This document shows positions 41,988 to 49,281 of a stretch of 64,000 nucleotides of DNA, piece after piece. The stretch is from NCBI GenBank assembly GCA_019694835.1, contig JAIBBE010000002.1, positions 165,914 through 229,913 on the forward strand, in the 5' to 3' direction. Every line of letters begins with the position of its first letter. Positions within the stretch are counted from its first letter, which is position 1. The notes beneath the pieces are model-generated. The model was given only the letters and a program-made list of their open reading frames with translations. It searched no databases and was not told where the DNA came from. Origin of the DNA: Fimbriimonadaceae bacterium. Its GTDB lineage: Bacteria > Armatimonadota > Fimbriimonadia > Fimbriimonadales > Fimbriimonadaceae. Position numbers and translations under genes: made by a program.

Positions 41988-43109
41988 ATGCTGTTTGAAC
42001 TGAGCCCGGAAGAGAGGGTCTTCATCGACCGAGTGCGCGACTTTGCCCAGAACGAAGTCCTGCCCCAGACCCGCGAGTGGGAATCGAACACCGCGTTTCC
42101 TGATTCGATCTGGCCCCGCCTTGGCGAACTAGGACTGCTCTCGATGACGGTTTCGCCCGAGTGGGGCGGGCGCGGAGTTTCGTGCAGCGCCTATGTCGAA
42201 GCCTGCCGCGAGATCGCCCAGGCCGATCCGGCGCTCTCCATGAACATCGCCGCCATCAACGCCCTTTGCGCGGCCCACATCGAGCGGTTCGGTTCGGACG
42301 AGCAGAAGAAGAAGTACCTTCCCGGCATCGTCACGGGCGAAGTGAAGCTGGCCTGGGGCTTGACCGAGCCGGATGCGGGTTCCGACGCCCGCCGCGTCCG
42401 CTCCTCGGCCACGCCCATCGAGGGACGCGACGGCTACTGGCACCTCAACGGCGAGAAGATGTTCATCACGAACGGGGGCAAAGCCGACCTCATCATCCTC
42501 ATCGCCCGGACCGGCGAGAAGGAGCTTTCCGCGTTCCTGATGGAGACCAACCAGCCCGGATTCAAGCTCACGGACCGGATTCACACGATTGGCGTGCGGG
42601 CCTCCAACACCGTTCGCTTCGAGATGACCAACGCGATCGGCTGGCACACCCCGTGCAGCTTCGAAGAGGCGATCGGACTGCTTTACCGCGGCCGCCTCGG
42701 CATCGCGGGCATGGCGGTCGGCATTGCCGAAAAGGCCCACGAACTGGCGGTCGCCTATTCCAAGCAGCGCGAGCAATTCAACCGCCGACTGTGCGACATG
42801 CAGAGTGTACAGAACATGATTGCGGACAGCGCCACGGAAATCGAAGCGGCTCGACTCCTGCTTCACAAGGGTGCCACGATGTTCGACCGAGGAGACAACG
42901 TGGTGACCATCTCGTCGATGGCCAAGCTCTACGCGTCCGAGACCGCCAACCACGTGACCAACCGCGCTATCCAAATCCACGGCGGGCGCGGCATGACGTT
43001 CGAGTATCTGGTCGAAAAGCTGTGGCGCGATGCCAAGCTCACCGAGATCGGCGAGGGCTGCAGCGAAATTCAGCGCATGGTGATTGCCAAGCAAGTCGTG
43101 GGCAAGTAG
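41988..43109 (+). CDS. Acyl-CoA dehydrogenase family protein
   Basis: FAD enzyme oxidising acyl-CoA to enoyl-CoA in fatty or branched-chain acid degradation. 373 residues, standard length: N-terminal helices, then WGLTEPDAGSDARRV (FAD/substrate signature), NGEKMFITNGG, RQ-containing YSKQREQFNRRLCDMQSVQ, IHGGRGMTFEYLVEKLWRDA and the C-terminal EGCSEIQRMVIAKQ where the catalytic Glu normally lies. Chain-length preference cannot be read. Own promoter and AGGAG site. Confidence 0.94.
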   Translation: MLFELSPEERVFIDRVRDFAQNEVLPQTREWESNTAFPDSIWPRLGELGLLSMTVSPEWGGRGVSCSAYVEACREIAQADPALSMNIAAINALCAAHIERFGSDEQKKKYLPGIVTGEVKLAWGLTEPDAGSDARRVRSSATPIEGRDGYWHLNGEKMFITNGGKADLIILIARTGEKELSAFLMETNQPGFKLTDRIHTIGVRASNTVRFEMTNAIGWHTPCSFEEAIGLLYRGRLGIAGMAVGIAEKAHELAVAYSKQREQFNRRLCDMQSVQNMIADSATEIEAARLLLHKGATMFDRGDNVVTISSMAKLYASETANHVTNRAIQIHGGRGMTFEYLVEKLWRDAKLTEIGEGCSEIQRMVIAKQVVGK

Positions 43110-43143
43110 ATCCCGGCGGTCCTGGTGCACAAAGGAAGTGCGG

Positions 43144-43149
43144 TAAAAT
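43144..43149 (+). promoter_or_regulatory. -10 box of tRNA-Trp
   Basis: TAAAAT 13 nt before the mature tRNA 5' end. Confidence 0.5.
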
Positions 43150-43161
43150 AGGTTTTCACGC

Positions 43162-43237
43162 AGGGGTATAGCTCAGTTGGTAGAGCGACGGTCTCCAAAA
43201 CCGTAGGTCGCGGGTTCAAGTCCTGTTGCCCCTGCCA
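43162..43237 (+). tRNA. trnW: tRNA-Trp (anticodon CCA)
   Basis: Cloverleaf folds by eye: acceptor AGGGGTA/TGCCCCT, D arm GCTC-GAGC, anticodon stem ACGGT/ACCGT around CTCCAAA with CCA at 34-36, T arm with GGTTCAAGTCC. The 3' CCA is encoded. Followed directly by a coding gene. Confidence 0.96.
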
Positions 43238-43269
43238 TTTTCCTCTCCTTGCCGGGTAAACCCTCGCCC

Positions 43270-44109
43270 ATGGCGCAATCCGGCTTCTTCATGATTCCGT
43301 CGCTCTTCATTACGCTGGCGACGATCATTGTCATGGGGTTTGGCTTCGTCCGGGTCATCGGCATGATGATCATGAAGGAGTTGGACGTTGTTCCCGGGTT
43401 TCTTGCGCTGGCCGCCCTGCTCGGGATCTTCGCGGTGACGATTTATTCCCATAGCGAGTTCGTGGCCGGGGCGACGTTCGTGGTGATGCTGACCCTGATG
43501 GCGTTCTATCCGTTCGCGGAGACGCAGTTGGAGAAGCTGCAGCATCGCGAGATCGATGTGGCGGGCTTGGAGAAGGCGTTCCAGACGGCGATTCAGCGTC
43601 CGGACAACATCGCGGTGCGCTTCCAGATCGCGCAGATCGTCTATGACCTCGGACTGCACGGACACGCCATCGCCATCTCCGAGACCACGCTGCAAGCCCT
43701 CTCGACGCAGTGGGACGACGTTCAGAACCGTTCGCTGCGCGATGTGTTTCGCGGCGAGGAGCAGACTGTTAAGCAGTGGCGGCGCACGCTGCGTGACCCC
43801 CAGGCCTTTCGCGAGGTTGCCTGCCCAAAGTGTGGCAAACCGAACCCGCCCGGCCAGCTTGCCTGCGTCGGCTGCGGCGGCCCCTTTCTTCTGGAGTTGG
43901 CGCGGCGTTTGGACAAGCGCTCCTCGTTCGTCGGCAAGCTCGTTCTGTCTTGGGCTGCGCTGGCGGTGTTCTTGGTCGCAGCCGTCATGATGTCCACGAA
44001 GCTCAGCGGAGTGCCACTCTATCTGATGTTCTTCGTAGCCCTCGGCCTGGTCGGCGGCCTGCTCTCCTGGCTCTTCCGCGATCCCCAGTTGGGTCGCCAG
44101 CGAACGTAA
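43270..44109 (+). CDS. Membrane protein with zinc ribbon
   Basis: About 279 residues from the ATG at 43270. Three hydrophobic spans near 7-30, 41-58 and 65-80, a soluble helical region (about 85-175), a zinc ribbon CPKCGKPNPPGQLACVGCGG near 181-200, then two more spans (about 218-240 and 246-265). Function unknown; the ribbon and repeat-like helices suggest an assembly or signalling role. Lies 33 nt after tRNA-Trp and converges on recJ. Confidence 0.75.
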   Translation: MAQSGFFMIPSLFITLATIIVMGFGFVRVIGMMIMKELDVVPGFLALAALLGIFAVTIYSHSEFVAGATFVVMLTLMAFYPFAETQLEKLQHREIDVAGLEKAFQTAIQRPDNIAVRFQIAQIVYDLGLHGHAIAISETTLQALSTQWDDVQNRSLRDVFRGEEQTVKQWRRTLRDPQAFREVACPKCGKPNPPGQLACVGCGGPFLLELARRLDKRSSFVGKLVLSWAALAVFLVAAVMMSTKLSGVPLYLMFFVALGLVGGLLSWLFRDPQLGRQRT

Positions 44110-45861
44110 TCAGGGCGTGTGACGGGGCGTGAGGCGAACGTCGCGGACGTGCCACTTCGCGCTCTTGCGTCCCTGCCACTCCTCGATCTCGGCCTTGAAA
44201 ACGACATCGATCACCGACCCAATTGGGATCTGCTCAAAGACCTCACCCAGACCGAAAGCCATCGCCATGCGCTTCTGGCCGGTCTCGTCGGTCAACTCAA
44301 CCCGCGGGTGGATCGGGTTCTTGGTCGGCATGATGTTGGTGACGGTCAAGTTGGACGCCATCAGCACGGGCCGGGGGTTGGCGCAGCCGAAGGGCTCCAG
44401 CCGGTCGAGGTCGTGGAGGCTGCGCTCGTTGACCTCGTTCATTCCGATCGCGCCGATGACTTCGTGGGTCGGGACGAGGTCCTCGAAGGTCAGGAACTCG
44501 GACGCGTAGCCGCAGAAGTTCGCATAGACCTCCTCAAGGTTCTCGCGCCGTAGCGAAATCCCCGCCGCCATCTCGTGGCCGCCGCCTGAGAGCAGGAGAT
44601 GCTCGACCCGCCGGATCGCCTCGCCGAGGTTGAAACCAGGCACGCTGCGGGCCGATCCGCGCACGATGTCCTTCTCCGTATCGTGCTTGAGGACGAACGC
44701 GGGGCGGTTGAAGCGCTCGACCAGCTTGCCTGCGACGATGCCGACGATGCCCGTGTGCCACGACTCCCCCGCGACCATGAGCACGAGGTTGCGGTCGAGT
44801 TCTTGGCTGATCACCGATTCTTCCGCCGACTTGTAGATCTGCTCTTGCTCCAGACGCCGGGCGTTGTTGACCTTGTCCAGTTCGGCTGCGAGTTCGCGTG
44901 CTTGCATCTCGTCCGTAGCGAGGAGAAGTTGGAGGGCGGTCGCCGCGTCGTCGATGCGTCCAACCGCATTGAGTCGCGGACCGAGTTGGAAGCCGATGTG
45001 ATGGGCTTTGAGTTCGGCACCCGCTTCATGGCGGTCGAACTTGGTCACATCCATCAGGGCTTGCAAGCCGACCTTCTTGGTCGCCTGAAGCTGCTGCAGG
45101 CCGTACTTGACGAGGATGCGGTTCTCGCCCACCAGCGGCATCACGTCGGCCACCGTTCCGAGCGTGACGAGATCGAGGTAGGCGCGCTGATATTGGTCCG
45201 TGCGCTGGCCGAGTTCGGCGTTGATGCCTTCGCAGAGCTTGAACACCACGCCGACGCCGCTCAGCTCAGGGAACGGGTATACAGAGTCGTCGCGATGCGG
45301 GTTAACGACGGCGGCCGCGTTCGGGAGGGTTTCCTTGAGCAGATGGTGGTCGGTCACGACGACCGTCATCCCCGCCTCGCGCGCGGCTTCGACCTGGGCG
45401 TGAGCACCGGAGCCGCAGTCGCAGGTCAAGAAGAGCCTGGCACCGGTCTCTTTGGCAGCTTGAACGATGTCGATGTGGATGCCGTAGCCTTCCTTCATCC
45501 GGTGCGGGACATGCGCCACGACATCGCAGCCGAGCTTGCCGAGAAAGCGGGTGAAGAGGGCCGCGCTGGTGACGCCGTCGACATCGTAGTCGCCGTGAAC
45601 AAAGATCCGTTCGCCCCGTTCACGCGCGCCGAGAATGGCTTTCGCGGCGGCATCGAAGTCGGGCAGGAGCTTGGGCGAGTGCAGGTCCTCGAGGCGGGGA
45701 TTGAGGAAGTGATTAGCCTCCTCCGGGTCGGTGAGGCCTCGGCTGACCAGGGCGGCGGCGAGGAGGGACGTGACCTTCAGCTCCTGCATCAGCCGCTGCT
45801 CCGCCTCGCGCTGTCGCTCCGGAATAATCCATCGGCTCGGCAGAAGCGGCGTGCTGGTCAT
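44110..45861 (-). CDS. recJ: Single-stranded-DNA exonuclease RecJ
   Basis: 5'-3' exonuclease of recombination and mismatch repair. 583 residues with DHH motifs in order: FVHGDYDVDGVTSAAL (I-II), LTCDCGSGAHAQV, VVVTDHHL (III, DHH), VALGTVADVMPL-type sequence (LVTLGTVADVMPL), RLNAVGRIDDA, then the DHHA1 motif LLSGGGHEMAAGIS and a C-terminal OB domain (about 465-583). CATAAT on the minus strand ends 5 nt before the start codon. Confidence 0.96.
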   Translation of the reverse strand: MTSTPLLPSRWIIPERQREAEQRLMQELKVTSLLAAALVSRGLTDPEEANHFLNPRLEDLHSPKLLPDFDAAAKAILGARERGERIFVHGDYDVDGVTSAALFTRFLGKLGCDVVAHVPHRMKEGYGIHIDIVQAAKETGARLFLTCDCGSGAHAQVEAAREAGMTVVVTDHHLLKETLPNAAAVVNPHRDDSVYPFPELSGVGVVFKLCEGINAELGQRTDQYQRAYLDLVTLGTVADVMPLVGENRILVKYGLQQLQATKKVGLQALMDVTKFDRHEAGAELKAHHIGFQLGPRLNAVGRIDDAATALQLLLATDEMQARELAAELDKVNNARRLEQEQIYKSAEESVISQELDRNLVLMVAGESWHTGIVGIVAGKLVERFNRPAFVLKHDTEKDIVRGSARSVPGFNLGEAIRRVEHLLLSGGGHEMAAGISLRRENLEEVYANFCGYASEFLTFEDLVPTHEVIGAIGMNEVNERSLHDLDRLEPFGCANPRPVLMASNLTVTNIMPTKNPIHPRVELTDETGQKRMAMAFGLGEVFEQIPIGSVIDVVFKAEIEEWQGRKSAKWHVRDVRLTPRHTP

Positions 45862-45866
45862 GGCTG

Positions 45867-45872
45867 ATTATG
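45867..45872 (-). promoter_or_regulatory. -10-like box of recJ
   Basis: CATAAT ends 5 nt before the recJ ATG with no ribosome-binding site between. Confidence 0.4.
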
Positions 45873-45882
45873 CCCCAGCCGC

Positions 45883-45930
45883 TCCCCCTCTCCCCGATGA
45901 ATGGCGGGGAGAGAGGCCGGGGGTGAGGGG
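45883..45930. repeat. Palindromic repeat family A, copy 2
   Basis: CTCCCCGATGAATGGCGGGG with the GGGGGTGAGGGG end, as at 3563. Lies just upstream of the recJ promoter. Confidence 0.8.
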
Positions 45931-45946
45931 CAGCTCGTAGCCGGGC

Positions 45947-46141
45947 CTAGCGGCAAATCTTCCGAAGCGCGGTCTCTGGCACGGTTGGCATGTCTTCCCA
46001 ATCACGAGCGCCTTCTAGCTCAACGATCCAAGCGACCTCGCCTCCGTGCTCGAGCCGATCGACGGCACAACCCACGGCTCCGGCAACATAGCCCGGCCCG
46101 TCCGTCGTGACCTCGACCATGTCAAGCATCTCAATTCTCAT
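45947..46141 (-). CDS. Small DUF4926-like protein
   Basis: 64 residues (MRIEMLDMVEVTTDGPGYVA). The pattern of a short beta-barrel beginning LDMVEVTTD, a GAVGCAVDRLEHGG turn and ending TVPETALRKI resembles DUF4926-type proteins, which often lie beside toxin or defence genes. Follows the gene at 46152 after 10 nt and is probably co-transcribed. Confidence 0.5.
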   Translation of the reverse strand: MRIEMLDMVEVTTDGPGYVAGAVGCAVDRLEHGGEVAWIVELEGARDWEDMPTVPETALRKICR

Positions 46142-46151
46142 CGGCGTAACC

Positions 46152-46640
46152 CTATGCCCCCCGCTCCTTCGGTTTCTTACCCTTCCACTGGAAGCGCTTC
46201 ACACGATCCAAGGGCCAACTTCGCCGCTCGGGGTCCATCGTGTAGCGATGGTATGCCAACAGGGCAAGGAAGCACCGTCGCGCTTCATCGACGCCGTGGT
46301 CCAGCGTAATGTCAAAGGACAAGTCGACGATTTCCTCCGTATCAAGCCTGGTGTTTGCCGGAAACAAGGCCCAACGTTCCATGTCGTCCAAGAGCGATGA
46401 AAAGTAGTAGAGGCCTTCGGCACGCGGGCGAGGCACCGAAGCAACGATGCGCATGGCCGAGCAGGGTACGACCTCTGATTCGCCGGTGTCGTCGAACTTG
46501 ACCCAGAACGCGGGTCCGCCCTGCGGGTTGAAGTACCCGACGAGGCCCTTGCGCCAGGTGACTTCGCCCGACGCGCTCTCGAATCGAACCTCCACAGTAT
46601 CTCCAGCGCCAACCCAGAACACGACGCCATTGTCCTCCAC
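46152..46640 (-). CDS. Protein of unknown function with an N-terminal barrel
   Basis: Not recognised. About 162 residues from the GTG at 46640 (VEDNGVVFWVGAGD); a TTG 18 nt upstream is an alternative, and the longer open frame overlaps the divergent methyltransferase fragment. N-terminal 60 residues look like a small beta barrel (GDTVEVRFESASGEVTW), the rest helical, ending in a Lys-rich tail (FQWKGKKPKERG). Confidence 0.5.
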   Translation of the reverse strand: MEDNGVVFWVGAGDTVEVRFESASGEVTWRKGLVGYFNPQGGPAFWVKFDDTGESEVVPCSAMRIVASVPRPRAEGLYYFSSLLDDMERWALFPANTRLDTEEIVDLSFDITLDHGVDEARRCFLALLAYHRYTMDPERRSWPLDRVKRFQWKGKKPKERGA

Positions 46641-46661
46641 GCGACGGGTAAAACGCAAGTC

Positions 46662-46802
46662 ATGCCTGACTTCGTCAATCAGCTCTGCTACGGAGACAAC
46701 CTCGAAGTCCTGCGCAAGATGCCCGACGAAATCGCGGACCTCATCTACCTCGATCCCCCCTTCAGCGCCGCCCGGGTGCGACCGCATGCAGGGATCCAGT
46801 AA
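46662..46802 (+). pseudogene. N-terminal fragment of an N6/N4 DNA methyltransferase
   Basis: 46 codons, read directly: starts MPDFVNQLCYGDNLEVLRKM and contains IADLIYLDPPF, catalytic motif IV of beta-class methyltransferases. The similarity stops just after DPPFS and a TAA follows. The target-recognition region and the FxGxG motif are gone. TAAAAC ends 7 nt before the ATG, so it may still be transcribed. Confidence 0.8.
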
Positions 46803-46805
46803 GAT
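46800..46805 (+). promoter_or_regulatory. -10-like box before 46814
   Basis: TAAGAT ends 8 nt before the ATG at 46814 and overlaps the stop codon of the methyltransferase fragment. Confidence 0.35.
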
Positions 46806-46813
46806 TCGAGCTC

Positions 46814-47152
46814 ATGCAACAAGCTGAAATTTCGGAATTCGGGGGTCTCGGCTACGAGGTCTATGAGTGGCGGCATGCCAGCGCGATTCTCAAGGCGGAC
46901 TTTCCAAGTGAATGGGGCGATGTCTGCCATGTCCTTCAGCAGTGGCGAATCAAGGAGTCCTCGGTCGTGCGGGGTGGAGGAGGCCGTACGGACATCGCTC
47001 AGGAACACGACGGCCTTTTCCAGCAGAGGGGATGGACCAAGAAGCGATTCGATACGGAGATTGTCGTTGATGAGGAGTCGTACAAGAGCCCAACGCATGA
47101 AGTCGACTGCTACAAGAGCCGCGTGGCGCTAGAGCTTGACTGGAACAATTGA
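46814..47152 (+). pseudogene. Truncated BglII/BstYI-type restriction endonuclease
   Basis: 112 residues. SPTHEVDCYKSRVALELDWNN matches the part of this nuclease family in which Asp and E-x-E/D-W form the metal site, and FDTEIVVDEESYKSPTHEVD fits the strand before it. In full-length relatives WNN is followed by a further half protein beginning KDPFFDRDL; here a TGA follows WNN at once. It is therefore very likely inactive. It begins 12 nt after the methyltransferase fragment, as in intact R-M pairs. Confidence 0.65.
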
Positions 47153-47163
47153 GATGTAAACAT

Positions 47164-47355
47164 ATGAAGATAGTCGTCGAGATTCATGGAGGCTGCCTGG
47201 TGGCGGTCCACAGCGACTTAGAAGCTGAGGTTGTCCTCGTCGACTGGGACGACCAGGACGAGGAACAGTCAAACTACCGAACATTCCCATTCCGTGCCAA
47301 TCGTATTGCGGATATGGATTCGGAGACTCGGCTCGTGGTGGGTAATCTTGTGTGA
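47164..47355 (+). CDS. Small conserved-type protein before dpnI-like gene
   Basis: 63 residues (MKIVVEIHGGCLVAVHSDLE). Short proteins of this pattern, with a VVLVDWDDQDEE strand, are common on plasmids and in accessory DNA; their function is unknown. Its TGA overlaps the GTG of the next gene, so the two are coupled. Confidence 0.6.
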   Translation: MKIVVEIHGGCLVAVHSDLEAEVVLVDWDDQDEEQSNYRTFPFRANRIADMDSETRLVVGNLV

Positions 47356-48116
47356 AGCTGTCCCTACCGGACGTTGATGTTTCTGCATACAAGAGTGCGA
47401 CCCAGGTCGGCCGAATTATCACCGAGGCCTGGGGGGTGCAGAACCTTTACTGTGTGGGCTGTCAGGCTAGTCGTTTGCTGCAAACGCCAGTAAATGCAAG
47501 GGCAGTAGATTTCAGATGCGGAACATGCGACGAGCTGTACCAACTCAAGAGCGGGAAGACGCTGCCAAAGGCTCGCATCGTCGATGCCGCTTACGACGCG
47601 ATGATCTCGTCTATCCGGAGCGAGCGCGCACCTAACCTCTTCTACTTGCATTACGACATCACTGAGGGTGTGAGAGACCTTCTATTGATACCGCGCTTTT
47701 TCTTTACCGAAGGATGCATTGAACGAAGAGCGCCTTTAGGCCCCGGGGCTCGGCGTGCCGGTTGGGTCGGCTGCAATATTCGCTTAGATCGGATTCCTCC
47801 AGAAGGGCGGATCGCGGTCGTAAAATCAAGTGTAGCCATGGACACCACATGGGTGCGCGCGCAATTCGCGAAAATGGGGGCGCTTAAGAACCAGAGCGGC
47901 GAGGCCCGAGGTTGGACGCTGGCTGTTCTTCTTGAGCTGCATCACCTCGGTGTGGAGGTCTTTACGATCGAGCAAGCCTATGCACTCGAGCCCGTTTTGC
48001 AGGCTAAGTTTCCAAAGAACAATAATGTTAGGCCCAAGATTCGACAACAACTGCAAGTTCTTCGAGACATGGGCATCCTAACTTTCTTGGGTGGAGGTAA
48101 TTACCGCTTCGAATAG
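47352..48116 (+). CDS. DpnI-type methyl-directed restriction endonuclease
   Basis: 254 residues from the GTG at 47352, the normal DpnI length. DpnI cuts GATC only when the adenine is methylated. Matches to DpnI as I know it: zinc-binding CVGCQ...CGTCDE in the N-terminal half, catalytic region DFRCGTCDELYQLKSGKT (D...ELK), the ARRAGWVGCNI motif, and the winged-helix end KIRQQLQVLRDMGILTFLG, which reads methyl-adenine. All parts are intact. It is flanked on both sides by methyltransferase debris. It requires a host without GATC adenine methylation. Confidence 0.9.
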   Translation: MKLSLPDVDVSAYKSATQVGRIITEAWGVQNLYCVGCQASRLLQTPVNARAVDFRCGTCDELYQLKSGKTLPKARIVDAAYDAMISSIRSERAPNLFYLHYDITEGVRDLLLIPRFFFTEGCIERRAPLGPGARRAGWVGCNIRLDRIPPEGRIAVVKSSVAMDTTWVRAQFAKMGALKNQSGEARGWTLAVLLELHHLGVEVFTIEQAYALEPVLQAKFPKNNNVRPKIRQQLQVLRDMGILTFLGGGNYRFE

Positions 48117-48117
48117 T

Positions 48118-48703
48118 AGTCAGTGGTGACGCGGACTGCGGACAGCACAAACGGCTACTTCCTTACCCCACGATGTCGTTCGACGAGATCGGTGAACTGC
48201 CGGTAGCCCGAATCGCCAAGCCCCAATCTCACCTCTACCTCTGGGTCCCAAATGCGCTGGTTGCGGAGGGGCTTGAAGTCATGCGACGGTGGGGGTTCAC
48301 TTACAAATCCAACATCATCTGGTACAAGGTCCGAAAAGACGGAGGCCCGGACCGACGTGGTGTAGGCTTCTACTTCCGCAACGTCACTGAGATGTGCCTT
48401 TTCGGCACGCGCGGCTCCAACATTCGCACCCGAACCCGGGGACGCACTCAGCCGAACATCATCCTCAGCCAAAAAACGATACATAGCCGTAAACCCGCCG
48501 AAATGTACGAGATCATTGAGGGCTGTTCCTACGGCCCGTACATAGAGCTCTTTTCGCGGACCAAACGGGAAGGCTGGACGATGTGGGGGAATCAGGCAGG
48601 GCTCCTAGAGACCAACGACGAAGCGCACCGTTACGGAGATCGACCTGAGCTGGCGAACTTCGAAGAGCTGCAAACGAGGCTACTCGAACACCGCGCACGC
48701 TAA
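48118..48703 (+). CDS. MT-A70-type adenine methyltransferase lacking its N-terminus
   Basis: The first ATG is at 48173 (176 residues), but recognisable sequence begins before it (KRLLPYPTMSFDEIGELPVA), so the upstream part appears to have been lost. MT-A70 signatures are clear: LYLWVPNALVAEGLEVMRRW, NVTEMCLFGTRG, SRKPAEMYEIIE and GPYIELFSRTKREGWTMWGN. The catalytic DPPW motif, which lies N-terminal to these, is missing. Probably inactive. Confidence 0.7.
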
Positions 48704-48712
48704 GGGCTCGGC

Positions 48713-48928
48713 ATGAAGGAACCCACCAAAGAAATGAAGCTCGCCGCCGACGGCATGGGCTACGCCGACTGGCCCAGCGAACGCAAATACCCCCGCTACC
48801 AAATCCTCTCGATCGAAGCGCTGTTGGAGAAAGGCATCAAGCCCGAAATCCCCGACTCATATCGAAGCGCGGTGCAGACTGGCGTTGGGAAGGCGGTGGA
48901 CGAGGGCCAAGAACGCTTATTTGAGTAA
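48713..48928 (+). pseudogene. C-terminal fragment of a DNA methyltransferase, second copy
   Basis: 71 codons starting MKEPTKEMKLAADGMGYADW, 9 nt after the MT-A70 stop. It matches the fragment at 41616 and the C-termini of N6/N4 methyltransferases. The N-terminal fragment at 46662 could come from the same ancestral gene, with its middle replaced by the genes between. Confidence 0.7.
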
Positions 48929-48930
48929 AT

Positions 48931-49119
48931 CGGACACCATCGCAGTTCCATCGGACGCTTTGGTTGTCACATCGAAGTTCGATGTGACTCGCTGGCTGTC
49001 CGATGTCACCCTCTGAGTGTCCGATGTAGCTGTCTAAGTGTCCGATGCGCCTCAATGAGTGCCTGTTGTACCGCCCTGAGTGTCCGATGGGCCTCCCTAA
49101 GCTCCCGATTCGGGACGCA
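48931..49119. repeat. Array 2: nine units of exactly 21 nt
   Basis: Nine degenerate units with strict 21-nt spacing starting 2 nt after the methyltransferase fragment. Middle units read GAGTGTCCGATG plus 9 variable bases; outer ones drift. In one plus-strand frame each central unit ends in TGA or TAA, while a minus-strand frame stays open as heptads like RPIGHSG. No spacers, so not CRISPR. A promoter and the FN3-like gene follow. Confidence 0.9.
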
Positions 49120-49197
49120 GAGTCGTCATTGGGGTGTCCAGAGGGTTCGAGGCGGCGAAGAAAGGATGCGATGACCGGATTATTGTCATCTTGAATC

Positions 49198-49227
49198 TTG
49201 ACAAAGACAAGAATGGAGGGGTAAAAG
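49198..49227 (+). promoter_or_regulatory. Promoter of the 49282 gene
   Basis: TTGACA (49198-49203), 18 bp, TAAAAG (49222-49227). It lies about 80 bp downstream of array 2. AGGAGG follows at 49271. Confidence 0.6.
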
Positions 49228-49281
49228 TGGCTATCTTGAGGGCCGAGGCGCCCGATGGGGGGTCCGGCCAGGAGGTAGATC

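Noticed and set aside
45599..45867. Plus-strand ORF over the 5' end of recJ
   Set aside because: Shadow of the recJ frame; recJ motifs are continuous on the minus strand.
39058..49119. CRISPR arrays at 39058 or 48931
   Set aside because: The period is 21 nt with degenerate units and no unique spacers, and no cas genes are present.
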